From Membranipora membranacea (taxonomy: Eukaryota > Bryozoa > Gymnolaemata > Cheilostomatida > Membraniporidae): DNA of 64,000 bases. Of the stretch, positions 34,927-48,600 are shown one piece after another. The notes beneath the pieces were generated by a model. That model was not told the origin of the DNA and made no database searches. It was given only the letters and a program-made list of their open reading frames with translations. Each line of letters starts with the position of its first letter. The first letter of the stretch is position 1. A program made the position numbers and the translations under genes. The stretch lies in NCBI GenBank assembly GCA_914767715.1, contig OU612067.1, positions 5,148,001-5,212,000 on the forward strand, written 5' to 3'.

Positions 34927-37685
34927 ACCAATGAAATGAATAGCCTGTCGTGAAAACTACCGAGTGAAACCTCGATTACTATTCTCAATGAATGGGAGTA
35001 AGACAAAGTTGCAAGTTACTTAGCCCTTTATAGAAGCACTGTTAGATAATATCCTCAGGATGTGTCCACCACGAGCATCAGATAAGTTCTGAAATAAAAT
35101 TGCACAAATCAAGTCTTATACTAAACACACTCCACTCACACCCCACTCGCTTTTTTAATTCTCATGTTGGTTGAGGGGGATTAATGTAGAGTGAATCTGC
35201 CCTACATTCTGCTAATCCTCAACCCCAAAAAATGAATGTCAAAGGTAAGAGCTAATTAGTCATAGAATACAATAGGTCTGGTAACTCAGCAAAGATCAAA
35301 CCAAGCTGGTATACATAACATAATCAACTCTGCCAAATGTTATCCCTTACCTTTAGAAACTTAAGCGGGTACCAAAAGCTGATCAACATTGGATTAATTA
35401 GAACTCAGTTTCCTGTTTCCAGCTGTCAGGCTCACATCCTGTAGGTTTAAGATTATTGGCATTTTTACTTGGGTATGTAACACCACATCTTGTGAAAGTG
35501 ACCAAAACAAGGTAGTTACATCCCGGCGCAAATAACCCTCAGTTTCAGGACATGCTGTGCCATCTCTACAGCTAGGCAGATGCTCCCAGAGCAGTATAGA
35601 TGAAGCCCTCCATTGCAAATGTACTACGGTTGTTAGTGAAACACTCTTGTTAGCCTGGAACAAAAAAAAGTCAGATATGGCAAACAGTTTTATGTAAAAA
35701 CGTCTTAGTGAACCCAGCAGGGGAAAGCTAGTACCAGCAGTCAGGCATAAACAACTCTCTAACACACAGATGTACTCAGTATGGCAAGGCATTTAGAGCA
35801 CACAAACTGTCTTGAACAGATGCACCTTTGCTAGTGATGACGTTTATTCCAAATTGTACTAAAAAAAGTATTTGCGCTCCCCTAAGTTCTCCCACACACA
35901 CTGAGCTACACTCTATACCCCCTTCCATGCAATGAAATAATCTCCAAACCGCATCAAACCTCTAACATACTAAATTTGTATGTATAAGAGGAACCCGTTT
36001 CTGCTCTTGCTAGAGTCTGCCCCATGGTGAATTAGTGATATCAGCTGAAATAGAGATGGATTGCAATTATAAGCTGCATATGATGGAAAAGAAAGGCAAT
36101 GATACTAAATCGAGAAGGTGTTACAATAACTACACACAAGACATAAGACATAAGCCTTGAACTGTGATGCAGACTCTTGATGAACAGTTTGTAATAGAGA
36201 CTACTGAGCAAAACAGGTGACAAGTTATAGAAATTAAATATGACTGAGCTGACATTTTACCCAGAAAGCATTGCGTCTGGCCAACTTCATCATCCTTTCC
36301 TTGGTTCTAGCCTACGGTCAGCTCCGCTGACATTGGATTCAGTTTATGTTTATTCCAAAATACACTCAAGGATCAGGGATGTAGCCTAATGTAGGATGTT
36401 CTGTGGAATATAGATTGAGGAAAAATATACAGATCGTTTTGAAAACTTACTGATACAATGAAATCATCTGTTATGACACCAAACAGGGAAATACCGCCTA
36501 ACTCTCCCTGCATAGTGACCTAGAACATTCTGGAATCAATAACCACAGTTACTCTCCAGTAGTTTCACTCTTCTTCTACACTGTAATTTGTGAATGTACA
36601 TTGCTCAATGCTATCCTTTTTTCTTCATGTCCCTTTCTAGAGATAACAGATGTGAATAATGATCATCTGCAACATTGCCATAGTTGTTACACATCATGTT
36701 GCCAGCTTTGTAAAGCAAACTAAAGCACATTGGACTCAAGTGGAGATGAAGACCCGGTTCTAAGCCGTGGCAACCGGCAGCAGCATGTCAACATAACCAC
36801 GTCCTGCACCCTTCACCATCTGCTGTCGAGCGAACCTTCACTGCACCCACTTTGTTCTTGCGCACCACCTATAAAATGTAATTGTGCGTTTATATGGCTT
36901 GAAAACCATTAGCACATCACTAGAAGAAGAACTCCATGAGGGGCTGTAAAATGTTGAGATTCGTATGTTCAATCAATTGTTATTTAATGAAGAAAAGGGT
37001 CAGTATAATATTGCATATAGGTATCTTGTCAAAACCAATGGTGGAAAAAAGAATAAGGCTTAAGCTGGTCATCTACTAGTTAATAATTATGCATATTGAG
37101 CAGATCTACTCAATGTTTGTCCAATCCAACCCTTGACCTTGGAGTTGGAGGGCAAGCTGAACTTATTAAATTATCCAAACCTGACTAGATGAATTTGAAT
37201 ATTTGGCAAAGTATACATGGTTGTAACAAGGAGTAAAAAACTCCTTGGTTGTAACTCCAGATACCTACTATGAGTTAGAGGTCCTGAGAGAGTCCTCTTA
37301 ACTCCTTGCTGCAACAGTCCAACTAGTTTATTGTGATGTTTAATAGAAGAAATCAGGTCGTGGAGCGAGTAGCAGAACCCCATCATCCAGTCCTTGGGTC
37401 ACTCCAGGCACTCATTTCTGTGGTTGTCTATCCATCCATCAACACTGTCACTAGCCTACATCATACAATCATCATCATTCATTGAAGAATAATAAATAAG
37501 ATAATAATATTTAGAATCACAGAAGAGAAGTGAGAAGAGAAAGATATATCTTAATTTATACAGTACCATAGCTCCATATGCACATCATTCTCGACCTTTA
37601 TATCACTGATACCAGAGTATATCTTTCTTGGCTACTATGAGCAGATTAACCAAGTTTTCCATGTCATTAAAGGGATAGAGAGACT
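34927..37685. other. Non-coding stretch with one doubtful minus-strand exon
   Basis: Apart from the weak candidate at 35394-35654 I see no exon, RNA gene or mobile element. The segment next to 34927 should hold the 5' end of the SGNH gene. A local hairpin (AAGGAG...CTCCTT) lies near 37230. Confidence 0.35.
35394..35654 (-). CDS. Doubtful terminal exon, 86 codons
   Basis: A minus-strand frame opens right after a good acceptor (TTTTTTTTGTTCCAG) and runs to a stop at 35394. It contains TTVVHLQWRASSILLWEHLP and LRRDVTTLFWSLSQDVV. The polypyrimidine tract and the length make a terminal exon possible. I recognise no family, and no upstream partner exon was found. Confidence 0.2.
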   Translation of the reverse strand, partial: ANKSVSLTTVVHLQWRASSILLWEHLPSCRDGTACPETEGYLRRDVTTLFWSLSQDVVLHTQVKMPIILNLQDVSLTAGNRKLSSN

Positions 37686-37694
37686 TGAATTATA

Positions 37695-38021
37695 GGAAGA
37701 GCTTGTTAGCCACATAGCGGGGTAGGTAGCGGCGCAGATTGCTAGTAGAGGCGTGGCTTGCTGCTCTTGTTTTATTGGCTACTTATTTGTATACAAACAT
37801 TATGAAAGCACATGGTTTTATCAGAATTGTGTATATTACAATGTCTTATACTTACAAACACTCTTTATATGTTTATGATATATGTCTATGTAATAGCACA
37901 TATTATAAATTGACATGCGCTCAGTTCTGTAGAAACATCCTATATTTTGCAACATGTGTACGTCTAAGCCATTTCCAACATTCCAGCTATTGTTAGACTT
38001 TATTTCAGAAGAGCAGGAAAG
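37695..38021 (+). repeat. Left TIR of the MULE
   Basis: Reverse complement matches 40570-40906 along nearly its full length, from GGAAGAGCTTGTTAGCC at the outer end to GAGCAGGAAAG at the inner end. Part of this arm is also similar to the middle of the TIR element at 11278-12279. Confidence 0.9.
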
Positions 38022-38375
38022 ACAAGGGACTACCTTCACAAATGACCACACAGCGAAGCAACTGAAAACACCACTTAGTGAGCTGAATTTTGGTGGGTGG
38101 GTAGCTCATTATACATCCTAGTAGCCTTACTATTCAAAACTGGTGTTTGGGGATGTCGAATATTCTTAACATTTTGCAGCCTCATTTCTTTTCATTTAAG
38201 CAGCGACAAGTGCTACCTTACCTGCATTTAATAATAAATCACAACGCTCGATGGTGCTGTCACAAACAAGGAAGAAACCACTGCAGTTGAATGATGGGAA
38301 CAAATACTGCAGATATATTCAACTGAGAGTTCACATTTACCGTATTTGAAAATATGTTCTGTGTGTCTATTTTAG

Positions 38376-40356
38376 ATCCTTTTGACTTTAGCAAACACCG
38401 ACTGCGCATTGATAATTGTGGGAGAGCCTTAGTGAATGTGTCTTCTGCGATCATGCATTGTTTATATGGAAAAGATCATCATACTGCTCATAAGAGAAAG
38501 GAAAAACAAAGGCGATCGGTAAGCTTACTATCACGTTCAAATATTTACCATGCCTAACCAAGAGGCTTGTCTACCCAGAAGTGTGCTACTCAGAAAGAAA
38601 CTTCTCGGGAATATTTTTCAGTTTTGCAAGAGATTGGAATATGAATTGATACGATAATACTATCAGAGGTTCCTGACGATTTAATTCAACCGTAGATTTG
38701 CATTAAACCTCTCGCACATCATGGCTGTGTAATTCCCCATTGATGTTTGCAAGTTGGTCGGCCCACTTATTTACTGAGTGATCGGCACCTACATATTTAC
38801 TCATCGTGAAATAAAATTATTAAAAAACTTGCAATTTGATTTTGGATCCTTGATACCTATGCTGCATCACCTAGACATAATTGTGACTGGTTAGTTAACA
38901 AGCATCAATAGTAAAAGAGCCGGAGAACAAATTGTAGGAGATAATCTGTCATATCCATTATTAACAAACACTGGAACTCCCCTTAGCCCATTACAATTCT
39001 CTGTTTACACTAATTTAGATTAAAACATATACAGACGACATAACTATCATCAAATACCAGCCGACACCTGTATCATAGGATTAGTCAATAGTAATACAAT
39101 GCAATAATTTACGGTTGAAAACTGGTAAAACTAGAAATAAAAACCAATCTTTCTACAATATGACTGCATTAGATAAATTGAAATCAACTTGGCATTTCAA
39201 AATTATGTTATTTCAGATTGACATGGATCAATATCATCCAGTGGTCAAGAAAACTCGGATGAGTACTCAGAATACTAAAAAGCTTGGATGTCCTGCTGCC
39301 ATCAAAATATCCCGCTGCGTCATTTTTCAAGGCTTTGTTGTGAGTATCCCTTATGATTCGTTTAGCTTTTTACTGTTTCTATGCTGTTGTAATGTTGAAA
39401 ACCTCACTTGATCTTTGCAAACAAACTAGACTTACTCACTGTATTGCTGTTGTAATGTTCCACAGAAGTGACAACCTCAATATTGTACACCTCCAATGGA
39501 GTGAAAATTGTACGGGAAATTGCATTAAAATGTATGTACACATGTGTGTACGTTGTGAGAAACCCAGTTACATTATCTTTGTTTCAGTCAGCTTTTTATT
39601 ACCAATATCTCGTCTTACTGTAAATTTTCGCGAACATGGCTTTTTTATCTGCATTTGACAATTGCAGCTCACCCAGGATAAGTCTAATAAACATCAGCGA
39701 GTGAAACTAGCTACAGATCTGAAAGCTACAAGGTCAGAAGATATATGTTGGAGTGAGGAGTTCACCGTGTTAATTCCATCTGAGGAGGTCCACAAACCAT
39801 ACCATTATACTGGAAAGGTATGGTCGTCCTGATGAATAATTAATCTTTAGCTACACAAGCTTTGTGGGTAAACTACATGGAGTTATTATATATAGAGTAT
39901 ATATAGAGTACATAATATACATATTATATATAGAGTTTATAATAACTCTATGGTAAATTATGATTGCCATGTAATATAACAGGCATAATATAATATAACA
40001 TAATAATAATATAACAGGCCCATAGTTCTAGGGGAGGCAGGGAGGCTATGCCTCCCTGAGAATGTTAAATGCTAAAAATGCAACAATTGAAAATTCTATG
40101 TCGGAGTCAGCTCATTTTGGACTTTCATCTACTATTTCTATTCCTCAACATCTTTCGAGGCTAGTGATACATCACGCTCTGAAGGATTATCGTCTCTTCT
40201 ACCATATTTTCAAAACTATGGCCCTGGTATTATCTTAAGGTAATTCCTTGCGGGGTTATGCAGGGTCATCACGTCATTACATGTTCTTAAATCATATCTC
40301 TTTTCTAACAGGAAAACCCAGCCTACCAGCCTATAGACCAACGAGTCAAAGGATGA
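38376..40356 (+). CDS. Spliced DNA-binding-like ORF inside the MULE (5' end not found)
   Basis: Four exons splice in frame: 38376-38518, 39217-39339, 39668-39817 and 40312-40356, ending in TGA. All donors and acceptors are canonical and the last three introns are phase 0. The product is at least 152 residues. It has a basic stretch (HHTAHKRKEKQRRS), then TQNTKKLGCPAAIKISRCVI, a Cys-containing strand motif like those in FLYWCH/WRKY-GCM and calcium-responsive-factor (CaRF-like) domains. It ends YHYTGKENPAYQPIDQRVKG. Such modules form the N-terminal DNA-binding part of many MULE transposases, so this may be a transposase remnant. An unbroken spliced frame also fits a captured host exon set. The first exon entering in phase 1 was not located. 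Confidence 0.6.
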
Positions 40357-40569
40357 TTCATCTAGTGAGAGGAGACCAAGCACAACATGCATATATCAGC
40401 TTTAGGCGTCACAGGGTTTTGTAAGCCAGAATGAGAAAAATCCGTACCCTCCTGAGGTTTCTAAGAGGCGTTGACACATTATTCTAAGCTTTGCCACAAT
40501 ACCTACAAAGAACAGCAGACAAGTTGTCAGAATTTATAGACATATTTATAGACATACATCATAAGCAAC

Positions 40570-40906
40570 TTTCCTGCTCTTCTGAAATAAAGTCTAACAC
40601 TAGCTGGAATGTTGGAAATGTCTTAGTAGTACACATGTTGCAAAATATAGGATGTTTCTACAGAACTGAGCACATGTCAATGGCAAAATCAGAATTTATA
40701 TGTGCTATTACATAGACATATATCATAAGCATATAAAGAGTGTTTGTAAGTATAAGACATCATAATATACACAATTCTGATAAAACCATGTGCTTTCACA
40801 ATGTTTGTATACAAATAAGTAGCCAATAAAACAAGAGCAGCAAGCCACGCCTCTACTAGCAATCTGCGCCGCTACCTACCCCGCTATGTGGCTAACAAGC
40901 TCTTCC
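40570..40906 (-). repeat. Right TIR of the MULE
   Basis: Inverted partner of 37695-38021. Its outer edge, GCTCTTCC, is followed directly by the 9-bp duplication TGAATTATA. Confidence 0.9.
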
Positions 40907-40915
40907 TGAATTATA

Positions 40916-42543
40916 TACTTTCTTGCAAAATTCAAAATGGAGATTTTGAATATATCAACGAGTCGACTTTTTTTTAAACTGGTCACATACCAAAACTTCG
41001 CGGGCCTATAGACTCACCCAAAAGAATGAGATATGTAGTCCGTTTTCCAGCGAGCATTGATGTAGCCTAAGAACCTCAGTTATATTACGTTTATGATTCT
41101 ATGACTTGTCTCCTTTTTAGACATGCAAACACAACTCCTAGCTAAAACAGGGAATTTGCTAGAAAGTGATAAGTAAGAAACACATTTGTGATTCAAGCAA
41201 ATTAGCAAAGCGAATCATTTACCATTAGGTGAGAAACTAGTGTGTCACTAACAAATACACCTAGAATCTTAATATTGGGACAAAATTACCACCGTCAAAT
41301 GATAACAATCTTGTTCACTTAGATCCACTTTTCTCAATCGCTCTAAAAAGATAGCTAGTCTGTTTCTACCTATAGTGAGATTTTATTATTTGATAAATAA
41401 AATCGTACCATCAGGTCCTTAGTACTAGATTAATTATGCAGATTTGAGAATTTTTAATATGTTGCTGCTCTATTATAAAACACACGCTTTTTGAGTAGGA
41501 ACAGCTGGATGAGTAGTAGGTAGAATTTCCTTTATCAAAAGACTTTTTCATATCTAATGTCCGAGACTCGATATTAAGATTAAGCCTCAATGGATTCCAT
41601 ATGCCTTTACTAAACGGAGATATGTAGTTTGGTTAAAATCATAAGAATGGAGTCAGAATTTTAGTTTAGTAAACACTTCCAAATGTTCTTATCACCAGAA
41701 AAAATAGAGAGTTTCAACTGATATTCACTTTCAACAACCAAGACATGTAACATCTCGTGTGTTAAGTTGGTGATATTTCTATTCTTATCACCCTGTGCCG
41801 CGATCAGATAAATTCTCAAGCTTTTATAAATGGTTATCATCTCATAAGAGCTTGCTAAAAATGAGAGAGGCAGAAATATTATTTGAGTAGCTGTAATTTT
41901 GAGCATTATGAAATTAAGAAGTGCCACTTGATCAACTAAGACATCATAAGAAACCCTGTTCCTTCTTACTATGTACAAACTTGCATTGTTTTCTGAGTTT
42001 CAGCCAAAGTTCCGAATCTTGATGTGATCTCAAAACAAACATGTTTGCCTAATTCATGTCTTATAGCCTCTGCTGGTATTCCCAAAAGGGAGTTCAGGAT
42101 ATCTTCCTGTTTTGTCCCAAACTCCCTGTTTTCATCATTCAGTTTACATTATTTAATGATGAAGTTGTTTCCTCTTTATTCTTGCCATAAGTAAACAAAC
42201 GCATATGATTGGCCATTTATTGTATTGGTGAACAATATCATTGTGCGGTATTGAAACTAATGGTAAAGGGAAGTGGTATGGGACAATGGCACTTCAACAA
42301 ATAACCACATGCAGATATATTCCATATAATACAGTTGACGCAGTTGTTTTACAGTAACAAGTTTGATTTTCTCGAACGTAGCTGAAGTTAATTTATTCAA
42401 ATTTGAAACAAAGTTTTACACCCTATTTTAAAATACTGAACGCTGGATAGGATTACTACGGTCACGTTTTACTTTTTTGGAAGAACTGAAATGGATATGT
42501 AACCAGTTCTACTAGAAACGATAAGTCGAACACAGGCTAAACG
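40916..42543. other. Non-coding stretch upstream of the signal-peptide exon
   Basis: No exon was recognised on either strand. It should contain the promoter and 5' UTR of the exon at 42544. An imperfect AGGGAGTT/AAACTCCCT inverted pair lies at about 42087-42127. Confidence 0.4.
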
Positions 42544-42640
42544 ATGGTGTGTTTGAGGAGGACACTTGTGTCCTGTCTATGGACTCTACTGTTTGGATTA
42601 CTTATTCTAGCGGAATCAGAAGCCTACATGAACAGAACAC
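42544..42640 (+). CDS. First exon encoding a signal peptide (exon 1A), gene unidentified
   Basis: The ATG is preceded in frame by TAA (42538-42540), which fixes the start. The exon encodes 32 residues: a basic N-terminus (MVCLRRTL), a hydrophobic core (CLWTLLFGLLILAES) and then EAYMNRT. It ends with a phase-1 donor, C|GTAAGT. This is a typical secretory leader. The 51-bp exon at 53974 accepts phase 1 and continues RHPEKQHCEPDDTYCNR. The mature protein is beyond the window, so I cannot name the family. Confidence 0.65.
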
Positions 42641-45600
42641 GTAAGTTACACATAGACAATATTCCAATAGATCCATGTTCATCACATTTATGTTGTTGTG
42701 TGATTGTCTGAATTCAATTTTCAGGTTTAGAACTCTTTGTTTGTCCGTTTAACTGGTACTTCGATATTCAGGCATCCTGGCCGACTATTGTTTCAGGGTT
42801 CAACTCGGTATTTGAGGCATCTTTTTGGGTTCCAACCAGGGATTTACACTTACTCTTTACCCAGCATCAGATAGGTGTGGAAAAGAAATCTATTACTCAT
42901 CAAATTTTTGCGCCAGTAGATTAAACCAGTTTAGATGTCATGTTAAAATGAATTGGATGTTGGTTGTTTGTTCAGTTAAGTGGCTACAGGTACAACTTTG
43001 TAGAAAGTGATTTATGGCTCTATCATCGCTACGCTGGGATGGTGATTTCCAATATATCGTCAGCCTTATCTTGATTCCACCGTTTGTCTCGGCAATCGCA
43101 ACAATCGCAATGTTGAAATAAAGGATTAAAATTCTATGGAAGCTGCTTTCCAAGAGTCGATCAGTTATCATCACTTAATCCAGTTATCAGATTACGATAT
43201 TAATCCACTGAGTGTGATATATATTTGTTCGATCTGCTTATAAGAATAATAGCTGGCTTCTCCGACTTAACTACTTCTGGTAAGCTGAGAAAGTCAATTC
43301 ATCATCTTTGGTGAAGCAGTAGATCTATTGACAGGACCTTATGAGGAGCTGGTGGCAGGAGCTTATCCAGGGGTTGTAACGCATATCAAGTAGAATAAGG
43401 AACAAATCAACCACATATATGATATTGCCTCATGATTGGAAATTTAGAGGAAGCACCACAAAAACTGAGCCACATTTCACCCTGTGTTATTCTGTTATTG
43501 TTTCAATCTTGAGACACACCACACCATTCCATACCAGTTTTTAGTCACAGAAGAAACACGGTGTAAATACTGACACATTGGCACACCAAAATATTGATAC
43601 AGCTAATCTTTGTGCAAATATCCACTGCAGTATAAGTGTAGTTGTTAATCTCAATTTCGGTCTGAGAATCACATGCTATGTATCAGGTATTTGAAAATGG
43701 AGAGACACTGTTCTGAGTGCATAAAACACCAACACACCAAATCGAGTTACACAATCAAAAGGTTTTTGGTAGCCAATTAGTCATTATGAAATTGATTTGG
43801 CAAAACTAACTCATTTTTGGTTACTGTTAACGGTGAATGCAGTGCTAAAAAATAATTGTAAATGTTGTGTAAAACACAGGAGGTATGTAGATTGTCACGG
43901 CCAGTTCAGGATATACTTTTGATCTGAAATAACTATTTTAATTTATCTAATTATTCACCCACACCATTAGCTATGAAAACCAAATCGAGTTCATTGATAT
44001 CTGATCGAGTTAGGCCCCCTCGCCTCCCTCACGATTGCTCTTTCCAGGAAACGTGCAACACCAACATAATTTTCTTGCACGATACAAGAAGAAATGTAGA
44101 ACCTAGTTATTTTGATTGGTTTAAGAACAGTTACATGGCACTAGTTCAAGTATAGACGGTTCAAGTAGCCACAAGTGGCAATCGCTCTGTACAAGCGGCC
44201 AGTGGGCAAATTTTGTCAGGTAATCAGTATGTGGCCGTGGAGGAACTTCTGCTTGAGGCCCTCAGAGGGAGAATCGTCAACGGCTCCTTGAATAGCCTGG
44301 CTAAGTTTTCTCAACAAGAGAATAGCTCGATCAATCTGACTTAAATATTGGCAAACAAATTCCAATGTATTATGGTTTGGGTATGAGATGTTGAGCTTTG
44401 TAACATTTTGCCTCTCCCTCCTGAGAAGTATTCTATCCACCACTGGCACCAATTACCCCAATTATCATTCTTAATGTACAAGTATGACCACTCTTGAGCC
44501 AGAGGCAACAATAGGCGCTAATAAAACCAATTCCTATATGAAAATCCTCAAATGGATAGAAAATAGCTTGTAATTTTATTGACAACTAGCATGCACCTAG
44601 TATCATGTAGTTCATTTGGATTTTTACCTTTGTAAACAACCTAATCCCAATTTGAAACAACATAAACAGCTTTCAAATTCCACACACAATCAAATTGATG
44701 AAAAATACAAAGTTTCTTAGCTACGTGCATTGAATAGAGTGAAGCTATGGGGTGAATTTGTGTGTTGACAGCATAGGTTTGTAATCACTGCTTACAAGCT
44801 TTGGGGAGAGGGGGAGGCAATCACATCTTGTAGATACACTCAGTACACCATTACCCAGTGTTGTAACTCTAGGGCGGTCCTCTTACCCTAAGATGTCTTG
44901 GAGGTGTCTCCACATTTGTACTAAGTAATTTCCTCACTAATTAAACATTATTGCAGCTTAAACTCTGTATTCCATTTCAAGCTTCATTGAAAGTATGTTA
45001 CACATTTTCCTGAATGTCTCTAATGAATATTAATATATTAGTTTTGAGTGACATTTGGCCATCAATCATGGTATCTGGGATCACCGCACAATCATCTGTT
45101 AGAATAGTTTTTGTTTCTGCAAACAGTAACGTTGTTTAAACAGGGTTGTAAATGACGAATTATACCACATAGCGCTTAGAAATAGAAAAACAGTGATCAG
45201 TATGGAAATATTATAGACATATAACCCCTGGCAAATCACCAAGAAAAAAATTAAATTTGATTGCTGGTATACCAGAATAATAGTTAGTTAAAATTGAGTT
45301 TAGGATCTACCTAGGGGATGATTAATATTGAACTATTACATAAAACTTATACTTATTTCTTTAATTCCGTATTTATATTAAACCTGCAGTGGTCCCACTC
45401 TATTGTGCCCAGTGTTTATTTTACACATTTGATACTTTTATAACTTGCCAGGATTATGATATTATATGAGGGTATAAGTTGACTAGCCTTTCTTTGAGAA
45501 GCCAAAAGAGCTAGGAAATTGCCATATTTAAATCTTATGATACTTGGGGGTATAAGCCCATAATACTTGTCATAAAAACTGTACCCAAACAAAGGTGTTT

Positions 45601-48600
45601 TGCAAACAAAACTGGACATCATTTCATGAAAACAACACAATGGTGTGAAAATTATACCAAAATCTCACCCTGGGCACGATCATAAACAAGCATTGAAGCC
45701 ATGTAAGTAGAATTAGGCTAGGAAAGGCTACCAGGTCAGGCCAGTGTGGAACCAGTACCCAGCTTACCATTAATTACCGATATTTTTGGCTGCTAAGCTG
45801 TACAGGGTAGGGGTTGTCAGATCTAAGATAGCCATAGAGGAGCAGAACTGTAAGTCTGTGTATACACTTTTGTCTGTCACAGCCTGGACCTTCCCAGACT
45901 GCCTGGTTGTACCCAGAAATGGATGTACAGTTATGGATCAACGAATTAGTTAAATAATCTGTCAAATCAATGACTTTCCATTGCCCTTAACGTCATGTTG
46001 ATGGTAGATCAAACGTCACATCTAATGCAGGCCTCTCTCTGCTTCCCCAAATCACACATAAGTAAGTTTGCAGCGTTAATACCAAGTGTAAATAGAGTTT
46101 CACCAAACTATGTATCATCTACTCCTTTACCTGGTCATGTAGTGAAACGGAGGGTCAACAACAATGAACGCTTAGGTTTTAATCACATTGGTGAGGAGCT
46201 ATTATAGATAACCGTTATCAGGCAGTACAGCCATATCTGTGATGTCAAGTGACACTAAACCCAATAATAACACAGTTCAGTATTCGATAGGAAAATCCTC
46301 ATGCGACCCTCGTCGAATTTAGTAAAACAAAAACGTCGTGCTGTGTTGCTCTAATGCTTTAGACTTATTGGCCTTGGACATGAGTAAGGTCGGTTGGGTT
46401 GATTGCATTTCTCTGTGCTCTGCACGCTGCAGTCACCTACGAGGAACAACATATATCAGTGTTGTCACGAGAAAACTCACAATGGCCCTCACTAATGATA
46501 AGATAACCTAGCAATCCAAACACGGATGTGATGCGACAAAGGTTGCTGCTTCATTTCAACTTCATGAGATACGTGATGATGCTGAATATATTATGGTGTT
46601 GTTGGTCAAAAGTTAAAATCGTGAATTTCTCTCTTACAAACTTGGAGACTATGTTTGAGTTAAGACACTCGGCGGTAGGACCAGGATTCAAAGAAAAACA
46701 CATGTTGCGTAAATATATCCCAAATTGGCCCTATGCAATCAATGTGACAGCAAAAGTGCTTTTATTTCGGTCCTTTGATATTTAATATTTCAGCTGCACG
46801 AACTGGATTAAAACTTTACACAAAGTTTATTGTGTTCAGTAGCTACATAGTGGTGGATTAAGCTAGGTCTGGCGACATGCGATCGTTTATTTTACCATAT
46901 AAATGAGTGTGGATGCTGTGACGGCCCAAGCCAAAAGAAAAGGGAACATACAAAATGCGCAAGTTTGTGAATCAAGGTTTTCAAATTAATCTAGTAGTTA
47001 TCCTGTGAAAAGGCTACCATGACATGTGCATGCTATTGTTTATCATGATTGCTACTGTTGCCGAATACAAAAGAGGACTGAAAATGATTATTCTATTGTG
47101 TTCTGACCATAGAATACCTTCAAAAGGTTTTGGAAAACGAGGCAAAACAACACTGTAAATCCTTTGTTTCATCATAGAAAAAGTAATCAACAAAAAATTC
47201 TAAAAATAACAGTGACAGTATTGGCAAAAGCGAGATGAGGTTTTGAGATAGCGACATGTTCATAGAAAGGAGGATGGAAAGTCATTTCAAACTTCACTTC
47301 TGACATTCCTGCCAGTTAATTCTTAATTTACACAGATTAAAGAAACAACAAGCATTCAATGATGGATAAACATGGATTTATTGAGCGATGTTTTAATCAT
47401 TTGGCAAAAGAAGTCAGGTGCCCTATTCAGTAAAACTGCCATGAAGGGATATGACATACAAACACAGGTGTCCCCATCTATTCTCAAACGCACCCTGTGT
47501 TGTCCTAAACGTCATCAGTGATCATTAATTTATGTTATGAATATTTCTTGAAACTATTTGAGCTATTGTCCGAACATAACTTAATTATATTGGAATTATA
47601 CCCCTTGAGATTTAGCGGCTCGAAAATATCCATGGTGACACAAACCAATAAAACAAACTCAGCGCTCAATAAAAGGGCCCTAAAAAGCACTCACACCGCT
47701 CTTCAATTTAGCACAAAATCTCTTACCTAATAAAAAATTAGTATAGCCAGGGAAATACTTTCAGAAATGTGCACGGCAAAATAGAAATCTCAACTACCTT
47801 ACATCATCAATAATACAAAGACTAAATTTCATTACTATTTCTTTTTAGCGTGTGTTGACTCCACTTACAGAGCGAGCAAACAAACATTATAATTGTGTCA
47901 TTGGCTATAAGATGTCTTAAATTTGTTCTTGAAAAAAATTGGGCTTGTGAGAAAGAACGTTCTTCAGCAGAAATCTATAAAATTCTCATTAGCCATTGTT
48001 CCCCCTCGAATTTTCCCATAATCTCTCACTTCAGATGGAGATTTGAAAATAGCAGTTGCTGATTCAGCTGGTTTGCGGTGTCGAGGCAATCATTTTTAAA
48101 TTGTTGCGAGTAGCGCCTGTAGTTCTTTCGTTTATGCGTATTGCCTCTCTTTATTATGACAATATGTCTACCAAATCAGACTCTGTGTATCCAGGGACGC
48201 GTTGATCGGGTGTGGGTAGAGCCTGTACCATATATCTGTGTCACCCTTCAATCAGAGGAGATCACACACACACAGATTCAGCTTGTTTGTCACCTGGCTC
48301 ACTCTGCTAACTGGAAAACTGGCAAAGCGATAAAGTTTTTTGATTTCGAAACCGCACAGTTGTCAATCTGTTGAGTGATTGGGAATTGATTGGAGTAAAT
48401 CTTTTATCCGCTGGGTTTTGATTCCAGCACCACAGTGCCATCAAGGTTTTTAAATGGATCGCTGGTGGTTAACTACTCTCGGTTGTCAACTCCCTACTTT
48501 GACTCCGTGACTCTGTGATCTTCTTATGAAATTGTTTGTTGTTCTGTTGTTGTGACTTTCTTTATTCAAGTTGTGGCATCATTTTGGAGAGGTCCTCTTA

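Larger units (their letters stand above)
37695..40906. mobile_element. Mutator-like (MULE) DNA transposon with long TIRs
   Basis: Long inverted repeats of about 330 bp (37695-38021 and 40570-40906) begin GGAAGAGCTTGTTAGCCACA. They are flanked by a perfect 9-bp direct repeat, TGAATTATA (37686-37694 and 40907-40915). A 9-bp duplication with long TIRs is the signature of the Mutator superfamily. The interior has no recognisable MULE transposase (no DDE region seen). It carries a spliced reading frame instead (38376-40356). The TIR arms differ by scattered substitutions and about 10 bp in length, so insertion is not brand new. Confidence 0.87.

Noticed and set aside
36730-36912. 60-codon plus-strand frame beginning with acidic residues
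   Set aside because: It starts from TTG and not ATG, and shows no acceptor/donor pair or homology.
41661-41978. Minus-strand frame of 105 codons with hydrophobic stretches
   Set aside because: Looks loosely like a membrane-protein fragment but lacks splice signals, neighbours and a recognisable family.
44216-44452. Minus-strand frame with a protein-like C-terminal half (QIDRAILLLRKLSQAI)
   Set aside because: No convincing acceptor, no partner exon and no homologue recognised. It could be a decayed exon, but the evidence is too thin to list.
47849-47895. Possible exon after a good polypyrimidine acceptor
   Set aside because: In the frame required by the phase-1 donor it hits a stop after about 14 codons and has no donor.
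48141-48374. 77-codon plus-strand frame
   Set aside because: No splice context or domain; isolated in an 11-kb non-coding stretch.
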